64,000 bases of DNA from NCBI GenBank assembly GCA_936450465.1, contig OW388305.1:39570687-39634686 (forward strand), written 5' to 3'. The notes beneath the pieces are model-generated. The model worked only from the letters and a program-made list of their open reading frames with translations, was not told the DNA's origin and ran no database searches. Shown here piece after piece: positions 10,722-23,444 of this stretch. This stretch comes from Gibbula magus. Its lineage: Eukaryota > Mollusca > Gastropoda > Trochida > Trochidae. Made by a program: the position numbers and the translations under genes. Position 1 is the first letter of the stretch. Each line of letters opens with the position of its first letter.

Positions 10722-12496
10722 AGGGCCCTTCACACAGGTCTCTGTGCGACCAAAAAATTTAACAGATCGCCGTTGGACGCTCAAGGGAGGCAGAATGGTT
10801 GCTCAGGTCGTGAGGAGGTGGCACAAGGGATGTTGAGACATCGCGATTGATCGCCAAGGACGCGGAGGACGCCAAAAAATTTTGAACATGCTCAAAACTT
10901 CCGCAGAGGGGTCGCCGTCGATTCTGGTCGCTCAACGGTTGCTTCCAGGAGGCAGAAAGGTCGTACAATGGACGTTCTAAGGTCGCAAAGGACGCTCAAT
11001 GATCGCCATGTAAGAAATACGCTAACGTTGGGCGATGCCTCTGCCACCCTTGTGCCTTCCTACTGCGTCCTCTGTACAATCAGAGACGTTTATATCAAGA
11101 CCGTTCTGCCTTCATGCTGCGACCACGACAACCTTTGTGCGACCATGACGAGTGTTGTGCCTTCTTTCTGCATTCACTCAGCCTTCTGTGAGCGTCCTCG
11201 TAAATTCTCCAAAGATAGATTATCGATTATCACATGTTTCCATGTTTCTGTTGGCAAATCATTGATAAGACTATGGCACCAAAAAGGAGCAAGACAACAG
11301 AAAAGTCAAGCAAATAAAGATATATAAACTCACTTGTAAAGAAACGCCATCACATACTTAACAATAAGAAAGGAATGTTGCTGTCGGATAAAGTCGATTT
11401 TAAATGTATTTGATAATAACAAGTTTTGTAAAGAAGTACGCACAATTTCTACATTCGGGTTTGATACTTTTATCATGATCTTTATTCAAACACATACGGG
11501 TGTTGGAATAACCTTTTTTTGTCCAGAATGTTGGGTAATTTTCTTTACAAAATTACGAAATACCGAAAATTAATTAATAAAAGATGTTGGCGACCTATTG
11601 TATCTCTCTAACTTTAATTCTAAACTCTAACATTGAAGCATCGTCACGGTAGGACATCGTAAAACAAGCCAAAAAGTCCCTTTTACTCTCTTTTTACTTT
11701 TTTATCTCCCCGTTAAGAAGACTAGTTTTTACAAAGCATGATTTTCAGAAGTATGAACAGATAATGTTTCATAAACTTAAATTTAACCCATTTGACTTCT
11801 GGAGGATGATGAAGCCCTGTTTCATTCGTTTGTTTAACCGTGGATTTAATATTTTCAAGTATTTTTGTATATTTACTTCTTTAGTTTTTATTAATTATTT
11901 TTTTATCATATTCTTCTGCCAAAAAACACAATTTTATTTGTATTTATTGCAGCTGCAAAAGCTCATTGGTTGGTTGTTTTTTACTGTTGGAATGGGACTG
12001 AAACAATTGAGACTAATGCAGCTTATTATAGACCCTAGTCTATTAGGGTCTATACAGGTTGCCGAATGCTCCCAGGGATCACTGAAGCATTGTTCAGGTA
12101 TCGCAGAGGAGGCAGAAGTGTTGCTGCATTGTCGGCCAACTGTCGCCATAGTCGTCAATGGTGGCACAGCGAAGGCACAGAGGAGGCACAGAGGAGGCAC
12201 AGAGGTGGCTGACGGGTTGTACGGGGATCGCCCTTGATGCTGAAATGTTGTTAGGGTTGCACAGTGAACGTCCAGCGAAGGCAGTGTGGAGGCTCCGTAA
12301 ACGTGCAGGTCGTTCAAAGATCGTCATGGAAATTACCGTTAATTGCATTTTAGGTCGTACAAAGGACGCACGAAGATCGCAGGAGCATTTACACAGAAAC
12401 GGGATTTCGGGAAATCAGCCGACCATTGAGCGTCCTGTCCATTTTTTTGGTCGCACAATGGTCGTACGAAGGACGCGGCTCTGTGTAAAGGGGCCT
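10722..12496. mobile_element. TAA-flanked inverted-repeat element, Harbinger-like, 1775 bp
   Basis: The left end AGGGCCCTTCACACAG and the right end (reverse complement AGGCCCCTTTACACAG) match at 14 of 16 bases. Both flanks are TAA (10719-10721 and 12497-12499). A 3-bp TWA target duplication is the mark of PIF/Harbinger elements. The subterminal parts (10745-11200 and 12060-12480) are packed with degenerate words such as GGTCGC, GGACGC and GATCGCC, in opposite orientation at the two ends. A short GGAGGCACAGA tandem lies at 12180-12215. There is no transposase; the AT-rich middle (11,330-12,050) has no recognisable coding. It is non-autonomous. Confidence 0.78.
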
Positions 12497-12661
12497 TAAA
12501 CGTTTGATCAACTAAGATCAAGACGTAAGAAACGAATCTGTTTGATGTAATACTCAAAACGGTTGGGACCAACTTCCCAATGCAAGGCATTAACTCTTGC
12601 CAGTCTCCATTACTGGTTGATTTAAGCTTTGCAGTATGTCCTTATGTGGGCCTCACACATT

Positions 12662-12990
12662 GCCGGTGTATCAGCCTCAGATGACTCTAGTACAAAAATG
12701 ACTCTAGAGTTATTCGAGCCTGGCCTCAGTTAACTCTAGAGTCATTTGAGCCTGGCCTCAGTTAACTCTAGAGTCATTTGAGCCTGGCCTCAGTTAACTC
12801 TAGAGTCATTTGAGCCTGGCCTCAGATAACTCTAGAGTCATTTGGGGCTAGAAATTTTCTCAGGCTCAGATGACTCTATCCAGGCTCAAATGACTCTACC
12901 TAAACCTCAATATTTTTCAGGCTTTACCAAATCAATGCTGGTAGAGTCATTTCGGGTTAGCCTCAAATAACTCTAGCCTATGTCTTCACT
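12662..12990. repeat. 32-bp palindrome-bearing tandem repeat, array 1
   Basis: Four near-perfect copies of a 32-bp unit containing AACTCTAGAGT and GAGCCTGGCCTCAG, flanked by degenerate copies in both orientations. The left edge reads CCTCACACATTGCCGG. Confidence 0.85.
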
Positions 12991-13149
12991 TCATTTTTAC
13001 ACTGCCAAGAACTGGACGGCGCTAGGTTTGAGTGATAATCCGTCCATCAGCCCGTGTGTCCGTACGTGCGTCTGTGCGTCCGTTTGTCTGTTCGAGTGTG
13101 ATATGTGCGAGGGCATAATGTATTGTTGGAGTACGACATAGAGAAACGG

Positions 13150-13830
13150 CGTATTAATTTTAAGCTCATCAGGCCTGAAAGGCCCGATGGGCTCATGGCA
13201 TGGCGTCCGGTGTCCGTCCGTCCGTCCTTCCGTCCGTAAACTTTTCGCTTTTTCGACTTCTTCTCCAGAACCAATGACTCTAGAGCTGAAATTTTATATG
13301 CAGACTCCTTGGGTAATGGGATTCTAAATTGTATATTTCGTGACCCCATGACCCCAAATTGGGTCACAGGGGTCACAACCTTAAAAACCTATTTTCATCT
13401 TCTTCTCCTGTTCCAAAAGGTCTAGAGAGCTGAATAGTTGTGTGCAGACTCCTTGGGTAAAGGGGGTTCTAAATTGTAGATTTCGTGAACCAATGACTCC
13501 AAATGGGGTCACAGGGGTCACAACCTTACAAAACCTATGTTCATCTTCTTCTCCAGTTCCAAAAGGTCTAGAGAGATGAATAGATGTGTGAAGACTCCTT
13601 GGGTAATGAGGATTCTAAATTGTGGATTACGTGACCCCTTGACCACAAATGGGGTCACAGGGGTCCCAACCTTAAAAAGCTATTTTCATCTTCTTCTCCA
13701 GTTCTATAAGGTCTAGAGAGCTGAAAAGTTGCGTGCAGACTCCTTATCCAAAAGGGATTCTAAATTGTATATTTGGTGACCCCCTTATGACCCTATTTGG
13801 GCTTGATGCCATGTTGTATGTATATTTTAT
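13150..13830 (+). repeat. Dispersed repeat with ~120-140 bp internal units, copy 1
   Basis: Begins AGCTCATCAGGCCTGAAAGG, then a CCGTCCGTCCG run. About four tandem units follow, each with CTTCTTCTCCAG, GTCTAGAGAG, GCAGACTCCTTGGGTAATG and GGGGTCACAGGGGTCAC. Related copies in this window are at 29,419, 34,250 (inverted) and 40,870 (inverted). Confidence 0.85.
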
Positions 13831-14344
13831 TTGTGTACATACATGTTTACATCATAGTTTTTAGATTAAGGACGATTTGGGAAAATTTTGAGAGTGTTAG
13901 TGAGAATCAATATGGCGGTTGTTTTTATCGTGTTAGTCCTTCGATATTAGTGCTTTAAGTATGCCTCAGTGTAATATAAATATCCCCGTGTACCTGCGAA
14001 CATGCGTACATAGGAAACTTGTCTTAAACCGATGAATCAAGAAAGGATGGGTGAATTTCGTATTATTTTGATACCATGGTCTAGTAGTAGTGATAGCAAT
14101 GACTGATTCATTATCAAAGTAGGATCCCTCAACAATTTCGAAATTTTGCTAATGTCAAGATTTTTAGAGCTATAATTAAAGATATTAAAAATAATGTGCT
14201 CCATATTACAGTAGAACGTAGGTATAATGTATTAAGTCTTATAGACATTTTAGTCAAAGGGTATTTTGATATCGCGCTGACAAGGGTAACTTGTCAAAGT
14301 TTCGTTGTGATCGTGAAGTTCGAGGTCACATAACATTTTTTGAA

Positions 14345-14364
14345 CATTACATTACATTACATTA
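14345..14364. repeat. (ATTAC)n microsatellite
   Basis: Four copies of the pentamer ATTAC. Confidence 0.8.
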
Positions 14365-14504
14365 CTATCGTTGACCTATATATAAAGTATGAAAAAAATC
14401 TAGTGAATAGTAGTGAGTTATTCCACTTCGTACGTACGGACGTTCGTTACCGAATACTATATCCCCTGCTTGGCGCTAAACGCGCGGCGGGGGTATAATA
14501 ATGC

Positions 14505-16929
14505 AATTAAACTTCAAAGAAAAGCATAAACTTGTTTGTCCATGCTGACAAAAATAGCATCGCACTGTAACAGTCTATTTGTGTTAAGGGTTAATCAAAT
14601 TTGAAACTTACTTATGCAAATGCATAAGAAAGACTTATATGATAACATCAAGCACAAAAATTTAGTTTTCTCCCGGTTATCCTAACGGGACCAACATGAT
14701 TTGTTCATCTTTAAATATTATTATCTTTTGGTTTCTATTATAATTTAAGTTTACTACAGCAGTTCAGCTTTGGTTTAATTCTTTGGTTTGGTAAAGTTCT
14801 ATCGTTGGTATCTATAGCCTCGTTCCCATTGACCTCTTTCCAAAGCACGTGAAAGTATTTTGTATGATTAATTATTTAAGTTGAATGAGATATGATAGCA
14901 AACATAAAAGTTTATGGATAGTCAACAGAGATTGAGTAGTTAGATGGATGTGCATAGCTATGGGACATACATAACTAGTTGTGAAAATGGTTGCATGCAC
15001 ATATTACTTGGAGACATAAACTTCTTATAACCTCAATGACTCTGAATTTTGCAATGGATATAACATTGTGTTCACCAAAACAATAACATGACAAAGACAC
15101 ATTTTTACGTATCATTTGTTTGATGAATGTGTTAATATATATCCGCAATAAAGAAATGACTATTCATAGACACCATTCACCTGCAATATTAAGGTGAAAT
15201 ATACGATTGAATATTGAATGGAATAAAATTTTGTTTAGCATTTATGATTCCATATTTCTGAGAGTTTGAAATTTGATAAGTCTAAAGAATAAAAATGTTC
15301 CAAAAAGACGTCATTGTTTAACCTTTTTTCTGATTTTAACTGAGATGATAATGAACATATACCAAACGCTTCAATTTGTATGAAAACAGGAAATATGATG
15401 AATGTGTTGATAATATGGTGTCACGTGTGGCATGGCCATACATACAATGTTCTAGTATAATAAAAATAGATTATTAGTTAAATATTATGTAAACAACATT
15501 TACTCCAGCATACTGGAATATGATTTATACAAATATGATTTATTTTAGCAACCAAATCAAATCTGACATGAAAATTCGTGTCCTGCAAAAATATATTTAT
15601 GAATAAACACTTCTAAAGAAATGTAAATATGAATACATCCTGCCTATAGCATCAACTTTCGGAAAGCTTGCCCATGAAATGACCCGGTGGACCAAAAATC
15701 CCCTTGTATCATGATCAGATTCTTATTAATAGAATACACAAATGTAAGAACATGAAATATATATTTGGTAAGAAACATCAATAACACACATAATATTGTA
15801 TTCGGAGCATCAATAATGAATACGATATCCTGTTCAGTTGAATAATTGATAATAATATGAGTCATCAAAATATGCCAATTAAATCTTAATCAATCAAGAG
15901 TTTTGTCATTGGATGGTGGTATTTTTTTTATTGATATACAGTCAATGCATGTAAGCCGGTTTGTTTGCACAGCGTGACAGCGTTCCTTACGTAAGGATTA
16001 TTTATATTGTTTATACTTGTATCCGAGTATAAAAGCAACACAATGTTAAAAATCGCAAAGCTGCATCCCAAAATTAAACAAATGTAAGTACTATTTTAAT
16101 TGTAATAGTAATTGTTATAGGATTTCGTTTGGACGTTAATTTATTATTTCACCTGTACTGACAAATCGATCGTTTAGTATTTAGTATTTGATCAGTTGTG
16201 CAATATTTCGTATATTTCAAGAAGAAAGGGGGTAAACTCTTCAAATTACGATTTTTTTAAATAATTTAATAATTTTCATATGGACTTTATAAGAAAACAA
16301 TATCTACAAGTACATTGAATAAATATAACAAAAAATACATCACCAATATGTAACATTGCTGATCCTTTTTTGATAGTTTACAGAGAAACATAAACAACGA
16401 TACTTTTTAGAATGTTAACCCCTGGTCTGTTCTGTTCTCCAAACTGTTACCGTTATTTAGAGGTATGAATTAAATTATGTTACGGTATATAACATCTACA
16501 CTTCTAACATAAAAATACAAAGTTATCGGCTTCTCTTACACCATTGTACAGTGTCTCATTGGCATCACTATTTACAGAATATTTGCACCAACATACGTAT
16601 ATAAGTATAGGTGAACAACCTTCGGGATGGTAATTCTAATAATGAAAATGAATTCGGGACATTACTGGTTTCATGGTTTAATAATTACTTATTACTCTTA
16701 AAGACCAATCAGAATCATAATGATCATAATCACTATGAATACTGTCCAGCCACAAATTTGATTTTTTAAAGTAAATCTAGTGTTTGTTAGAAGGACATTA
16801 CCTGATTAAATATCAAAAATAAGTTATAGATAGGAGCATATACTCCAAAATGTGTATCTCTTAGAAGGAGAAGGTCTTTCTTCCGAAAATTAATTTCAAC
16901 TGCTGTTTAATCAATTAATTGTTGTCAGC
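14505..16929. other. AT-rich non-coding stretch
   Basis: No open frame with a recognisable domain on either strand, and no tandem array or terminal repeat that I can support. It is probably intergenic sequence or old decayed repeats. Confidence 0.5.
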
Positions 16930-16939
16930 CCTTTATACC

Positions 16940-17215
16940 TTTGAGGTGTTCACACAGTTGGTACTCTAGAGTGTTTTGAGTCTAGGCCCATTTAACTCTA
17001 GAGTGTTTTGAGCCTAGGCCCATTTAACTCTAGAGTGCTTTGAGCCTAGGCCCATTTAACTCTAGAGTGCAATGAGCCTAGGCCCATTTAACTCTAGAGT
17101 GTTTTGAGCCTAGGCCCATTTAACTCTAGAGTGTTTTTAGCCTATGCTCATTTTACTCTAGAGTGTTTTGAGCCTAGGCTCATTTAACTCTAGTACTTTT
17201 TTCTAAGAATATTCA
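16940..17215. repeat. 32-bp palindrome-bearing tandem repeat, array 2
   Basis: About seven copies of a 32-bp unit containing TTTAACTCTAGAGTG and GAGCCTAGGCCCA. It has the same period and layout as the array at 12.7 kb but a different consensus. It starts with GAGGTGTTCACACAGTTGG, similar in style to other element ends here. Confidence 0.88.
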
Positions 17216-17299
17216 ATTCAGACCATTCCACGGTATCTGAAAATGAACTAAAACATGAAAATGTGAAATTATGAATACGTAAATCTTCTTTCACAGAAC

Positions 17300-17482
17300 A
17301 TTTGGTAGAGTCATTTGAGCCTGAATAGAGTTATTTGAGGCTGGACTAATTTGTGCAATTTGCTAGCCCCATATGACTCTAGAGTCATATGGGGCTAGCC
17401 TCAAATAACTCTAGGGTCATATGGGGCTAGCCTCAAATAACTCTAGAGTCATATGAGGCGGTAGAGTCATTTGAGACTGTTA
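17300..17482. repeat. Inverted counterpart of the 12.7 kb array
   Basis: Copies of ATATGACTCTAGAGTCATAT with GGGGCTAGCCTCAAATAACT. The last part (AGTCATTTGAGACTGTTACACCGG) is the inverted match of the left edge at 12,672-12,700 (CCGGTGTATCAGCCTCAGAT). This suggests that 12,66x to about 17,484 is one inverted-repeat element. Confidence 0.7.
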
Positions 17483-18250
17483 CACCGGAGCTAGCGTCCC
17501 GAACATCATACGAATGTAAAACATTGAATTTACTGCCGGTAGTGTTGCGATGGACATCCTGGAGGAGGTTAGAGCCGACGGTGACACGATGCATACTAGA
17601 ACAACACACGAATATCACACGACTATAATACGAAATCTACACGACGTCGTGTAATCGTCGTGTGACGTTCGTATGAGCACACGATGGGTACTGGAAGGCC
17701 ATCCGAACCAAACACGTGACATGGTATCAAACTCCACGTGACCGTTGCAGAATCACACATTTCTCGTAGGCCATGTCCTGAATATACGTTAATAGTGATT
17801 AATCATGCATTCAGTGCCTTAAGTAAGAGTAACTTTTAGTGATGAAAACAATACGCGAAGGATGTCAATCTGCAATTCTGGTGTGTTGGTTTAAACAGAC
17901 GGACATATTCTCTATTAGAAACTCACCGCAACATTTCAGTTAAATTACATTCAAGATATTGATAATACATTAAAACAATGAAGACCCACCCTGTAAATAA
18001 AGGCTATGAGAGAGTTAATACATGTTATACAATTGATATGATGATACACAAGATATTAGATAAGATATGACGTTTAAATAAATACTAAAGCTAAAATAAT
18101 GAAAATGCATTCATAAATATGTGGATAAAAAGGTACCAGATATGCAAAGAAATAAGTGCAATTAGAACATCACAAATGTTGCTTTACAGGTAGTGAAGCA
18201 CAGGTGTTTTACCTGGCAAACAACATTTCAACTTTAGCATTTATATAGAG

Positions 18251-18403
18251 ATTATTACCCGAGGAAGTGTTTCATATGACTTTTACGAAACGAGTGTGAA
18301 TGTTTGTATTGCCCGAGCGAGAGCGAGGGTTATACACAAATTTGCACGAGTTTCGTAAAAGTCATATGAGACACTGTCGAGTGTAATCATTTCTTTATTA
18401 CCC
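18251..18403. repeat. Hairpin element, ~24-bp arms
   Basis: Arms TGTTTCATATGACTTTTACG (from 18268) and its near-perfect inverse ending at 18373 enclose a loop with CCCGAGCGAGAGCGAGGG. The flanks are also partly complementary (TTACCCGAG and the inverse of CGAGTGTAA). Confidence 0.8.
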
Positions 18404-18619
18404 ATTTTATTCGGTCTGATTCGCATAAAAATAGCCAGGAAACGGCCCACTTTTCTTGCGACGGCAAGCTACAGTGACGTCACACACAATCGTTTTATGA
18501 CGTCACAGACGACAAAATACGGGAAGTCGCGGTGAAACAATGGTTGCTAGGCAAACGTGATATGTGCACATGTGCTCATATCAATAATATTAACTCGGTA
18601 ATTTTCAACCATATGGGTA

Positions 18620-20190
18620 ATAAATACATGTACAGCTACTTAACAAAAGTTTAATTCACACTTTGAATGCTACAGGTGAAATATATATTCAATCAGAAAG
18701 TGTTTCGTTATCAATATGAATACTTTACTGTTCTAGTGGTTAAATGATATCTGAAAGACTGTTACTATTTGTTAAATGGTGTGGCATATTTTTAAAATAA
18801 TACTTTATCTTCATTAAAACCAACAGTGTCAATTATTGCGAAAATTCTGAATGTAAGGCCTCAAATTGAAATTTAAATTTCCGGATTATCTGTAATCCAT
18901 CACAAAGATTATTTTAAAATCAGTTATTACTCACTGTGTGTCTCTACACATGTATTGTATCATCTGGTAATGCAAAGTTAATATTCTATCGTACCTCTTA
19001 CGGTGTCAGGTTTGGAATTGACCTTTTTGGAAGTCAACGCAAACATAAGCATAAGAATTAAACCAATGATATGTTTAAATAACAATAAGAGGGCAATATT
19101 TGAGCAACCTACATATCTAGTTTACGACGTTGGAGTATACCATGAGAGGATGTGAAAAAATAAATGACCGGGATTTAGTTTTGCAAGGTTGCAATTCAAG
19201 GGTAAGTTTACGTACAACAAGAATATCCAACCTGTAATATCTGTGAAAGACCATATACGGTTTGGTAGACCAAAACGCTTAATGCTGCAAGAATAGATTT
19301 CAGAAAAGAGAGGTTTTCTTTACATTTTTTCTTATCTGAAAATTGTATAGAAGAGAATGACCAACCTATTGTATATAAAAAGAATCTTAAGACAATTAAA
19401 ACATTTTAGACAGTTGTGCCACGTTCCTAAACGAAATCAACACATGGAGACAGCACCTAGAAAATAGTTACTTCTCTGGTAAAAGGAATGTTCAAACTTT
19501 TGAGCGCAAGAATGGGACAGAGTTCTCTGTTGGAATGAATCCAGTTTCAGAAGTTTATTTAAGCAAATGTTAGTGAAACAGTCTTTCTAATCAATAAATT
19601 TATTAACATTTAGCTCTCCAGTCAGCTATAGAGCACCTACCACAGACTCACATTTTCACTATGGTAACCAAACGGTGACCCCAACATTCACATAGATCAA
19701 TAGCATATGGTCAATGGAATTAAAAAAATAAGTGGTTTTGTGGAAACCATCTGCATCTTTATAATTTCTAATATTCTATTGAATTAGATAAACTTGTTAA
19801 GCAGCTGTAAAGCTTTTGTTTGATTTTCATTGAAAACTGTTAATTATTATATATTTGTCATTTATTGATGAATATGCAATCCGAGAGAGATGATTTGAAC
19901 ATTAATCAGCGCATAGTGTTTTTTAAGTAACATAACCAATGTCCCTTTAAGGGATTAAAACGACGGTTAATATCAAAATGTGAACTGTATAACGAAATCG
20001 GCGGATGTTTTAACTCAGTAATTATTGGTAGATGTTTTCACTATATGAGATCAGAGAACGTTCGTTCACTAATTATTGAGTGATTGATTTATTGATTGCT
20101 GTTAAGTTGTTTAACGAGCAAATTATTAGTTGTTATAATTAATTATTACATGTACTTGTACTTATGGGATACATTATTCAGATGCTGGTT
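18620..20190. other. AT-rich non-coding interior
   Basis: No gene, tandem array or further inverted ends that I can support. It would be the internal part of the element at 17,484-20,684. Confidence 0.45.
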
Positions 20191-21456
20191 TTATAGGTGC
20201 ACGCCTGTGAAAGACTGGGGCCCGCCACCGTGTTGCAATCTAGTACCATTCACGACAGCAATAATTGGCAACGCGCGGGTAACACGAGGGTAACCCGCAG
20301 GTCTCACGACGTCGTGTAACCATCTAGTAGACCATCGTCAGCATGAGCATGAGCATTGAGTGCCGTTTGAGCCGAAGTTAATCCGAATATTATTCGATGG
20401 TTACACGATGTGTACACGATGACCATGCGATGGACCCGATGTCTACACGAAAGGTACACGAAGGGATATGTTCGTGTGACCATCGGCCAATTTTTTGACA
20501 TGCCAAAAAATATTAGCTCACACACGAAGTTGTTCCCGGACCCCAAGAAACCCCCAAGATGGTCATACGATGACACACGACGGTCACACGGACATCCCGA
20601 TTTAGAGCCGAAGTCGACAAAATTGGAAATTATTGACATTCGTATGATGTCCGAGATGTTAGCTCCGGCAATGTGTGACACCCGCATTAAGAAATCGGTG
20701 CTTAGAAATCCAGGCCCGCTAGGCATTTCTGGTGCAGCGATTCACTATCTAGGCACAACAAAGCGAGGGAAATACCGCAAGGCTTAAATCAGCCAGTAAT
20801 GCAGATTGGCAAGAGTTATGCCTTGCGTTTGGCAGTTGAGTTGGGACTAGAATACTTGAATCAATTAATTGACTTCTAAAAAAAAATAGACCCAACAAAT
20901 AAACATGACATTATACATGTTTTCTACCACAAATTAACAACAGCCGTAATGTTTAGAGAGTTATGTTAGAAATGAAATAAAGTAGTTGGAAGCACAGAAA
21001 AAATATACAATTAATGAAATTTACAAAATATAAAATTGGTGAGAATGTCACCTAAATATTGAAAATACAACCGATATTAATCTTATTTAAATTGTCGCAG
21101 AGCCACGCTGTTAAGACGACCTCATTCTTCCAAAGCAATCTAGAAATTGAAAAACTGTGAAATGTCGTCGCAAATTACCCGTATGTTCGTAAATTGCACG
21201 AACCTGCACGATCTTTGAACATTTAGTTTGACACGCGAGAATCACGTGCTTTAATCGGTCACGCTGAACATCCGTAGTACTTTACATGTCATTCAAACAC
21301 CAGAGAAGGGGCCACAAAAAGGTTTCATTTCTCATGTTATTTCACTCGGAACAAGTGAGATTAGGTAAGTCGGTTACGACTAGTTACCTCGAGGCATCGG
21401 GAAATAGCAGAACAGTTGCCAAAGGACAAGACAAACTATACTGCTTTTATAATATT

Positions 21457-21591
21457 ATTAATTAAGTATTTCCGTTTTGGCCCAGTTACAGGTCCGAGGT
21501 CCGTTGTATTAACCCGAGACGAAGTCGAGGGCCAATATATACAACGGACCGAGGACCTGTAACTCGACCAATACGGAAATACTTAATTAAT
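21457..21591. repeat. Long hairpin, ~55-bp arms
   Basis: The left arm begins ATTAATTAAGTATTTCCGTT and contains CAGGTCCGAGGTCCGTTGTA. The right arm is its inverse with a few mismatches. The loop is ACCCGAGACGAAGTCGAGGG. Transcripts across it would fold into a nearly perfect stem. Confidence 0.88.
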
Positions 21592-22718
21592 GACACTTTT
21601 ATTAATTGACCTCTTTTCATTCTTTTTGCACAACACTAAATATCGTATTTATATTGAAATAATAATTACAAAGATTGGTGAACAGATACCGTGGGTCAAA
21701 GTTTTGAAGCAACAGCTTCGGGCTTTCACCAAATGTACGACTACGCATGCTCAGACTCATATTGGCCCAGTTGTCGAATCATATGGTCTAGGCCGTAAAT
21801 ACCGTATACGTGTCATAACATTGATAGTTAATAAATAATTCCCGATACAACTCGGAAACTATGGTAGTGACTGTCATGATCGTCCCAACTTGGGACCCCA
21901 AGTCGGGACGTCCAACATTGAGATTGGATGGGGTGTATTAAAATGTGCAAAAAAAATATTTTTTTTAGATATGAATTTTGGTAAACGTGTTTTGATAGAT
22001 CATTTAGGTATAAACTAAGCCTTTACCATGAAAATTCAATTTGATATTTATTTACTTAACTTATTAACCAGGATTCACCTATCCTCCTCAGGGAGTCAAT
22101 GAACATATCAATGACATACATTGGTCAGCAACACAAAACAAATATGTCCTGTTTGCATAAATGTGCAAAAATACACTTGTATATATTTACATAGGTATGT
22201 AAATGTTGCGCGTAAACGAAAATGCATACATGTGTATATTTGTATGGCCAAGAGGTCGTGCAAATCTAATCTTGCACATTTAAACACATAAGCAAATTGA
22301 AAACAAGTTTGTAAATCTGGAAGAGAGAAAAATAGATGTTGAAATGAAGAAGCTTGACATGGAATAAATGATGAAATGGAGGTACAGCAGAAGAGAGGAG
22401 AGAGTATTAGTACCGGGTGAAAAAATGTCTTTTATAATAATAATAATATACATTTTAGCGCCTAATATCCAGTGCAAGCACTGCTCACTGGCATATTGAT
22501 AAAACTGCAAAAAGGGATCGGGGGAATTGGATTTTAGTTAAGGAAAATGTATTCGACAGTTATGATATTTCTATACTTAACAATGAATGTGAAGAAATCC
22601 TGTGAATAAAGCTGACCAATGGGTGAGCGACTTACATCTACTGTATATGCTATCTACCCCCTGCTGCGTCGTCGCGGTATGGGGCGGACCCCTTAGCGTT
22701 TTTCTCGACTCTACGTCA

Positions 22719-22906
22719 GCAAATTTATCCTTACCAAAACAAGTGATCTGTATCTTTGGGGATTTCAATGCTCGGAGTGACGACAGTGATAACATTGAAG
22801 GTGTAGACAATGTACCATCATCACATTCTGTCATAGACTATAATGTAATGCACATGACCAGGAAATGATTGACTTCCTTATTGATTGTAACATGTGCATG
22901 TTGCCT
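22719..22906 (+). pseudogene. LINE endonuclease fragment
   Basis: Reads VICIFGDFNARSDD (22740-22785), the EEP metal-site motif GDFNAR, then DYNV, and after a frame change EMIDFLIDCNMCML (to 22906). A SINE starts directly after it. It probably belongs to a LINE family like the fragments at 28.5 and 44.2 kb. Confidence 0.75.
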
Positions 22907-23132
22907 CTCACCCCAAAGGCCCGGGTTCGAATCGTGGTGGAGACACCAAACATTTGTGACCTGGGTCTCGTACTGTGTTGTGCCTGGGCAAGGCACTTCA
23001 TCCACATTGCACTCAGTCCACCCAGCTGTCTAAATGGGTACCTGAACAAGGGAAGCACGGACTTAGTAGCGGCACCGAAAGTACAATTCCTTCAGGGTAA
23101 TAATGTACCGCCACTGAGCAGCATTGCGTTGG
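22907..23132 (+). mobile_element. SINE with Deu-like central domain
   Basis: The head keeps a B box (GGGTTCGAATC, about 22922-22932) but the A box is missing or too diverged, so it looks 5'-truncated. The centre at 22,979-23,044 (GCCTGGGCAAGGCACTTCAT and TCAGTCCACCCAGCTGT, AAATGGGTACCTG) resembles the Deu domain known from deuterostome and other animal SINEs. It is inserted in the LINE fragment. Confidence 0.7.
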
Positions 23133-23444
23133 AGTGAGTGAGTTTGTGTTTAACGCCGCTTTCAAGAGTGTTTCACTTATATCACGGCTGCTAGTATTAT
23201 GGCAGGGAGAAAGCCCGCAGCGCCATGTGGCTATGCATTGCGGTGAAACCTGCGAGCATCGGCTGGAACTAGCTAACCATGGGTGGTACTACGCTGATAT
23301 TCAGTGTTGCATTGCACCCAAACCTTACTGTGTGTAGAACAGTTCTCTACTGCAGACAAAGTTGCCGTGCCCCTGGCGGGATTCGAACCCCGGACCTCTT
23401 GATCCGAAGCCGAACGCGCTAACAACTGCGTTGGTCGAATCGGC
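23133..23444 (-). mobile_element. tRNA-Arg-like SINE, reverse orientation
   Basis: On the minus strand the head starts near 23,444. It shows GGCTTCGGATCAAGAGGTCC, like the anticodon arm of tRNA-Arg (TCG), and the B box GGGGTTCGAATCCC. The 3' end (plus 23,133 on) is the AGTGAGTGAGTTT..TTAACGCCGCTTT block that I know as a common mollusc repeat tail. Its tail abuts the other SINE. Confidence 0.7.

Larger units (their letters stand above)
17484..20684. mobile_element. Inverted-repeat element with ACACGA-rich ends
   Basis: CCGGAGCTAGCGTCCCGAAC then ATCATACGAATGT at the left (17485-17518) is the inverted match of the right end (20,637-20,680, which reads ACATTCGTATGATGT then GTTAGCTCCGG). Both ends are rich in ACACGA, CACGACGTCGTG and CGATG words (17,590-17,720 and 20,300-20,600). 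No transposase is seen between them. The right end carries on into CAATGTGTGACA, the inverse of the terminal CACACATTG at 12,657. Open frames inside are by-products of the repeats. Confidence 0.62.

Noticed and set aside
12662..17215. CRISPR array
   Set aside because: The 32-bp units are directly tandem without unique spacers, in eukaryotic DNA.
20304..20787. Overlapping open frames of 125-140 codons on both strands
   Set aside because: They lie in the ACACGA-word-rich end of an inverted-repeat element; the words remove stop codons on both strands, and no domain is seen.
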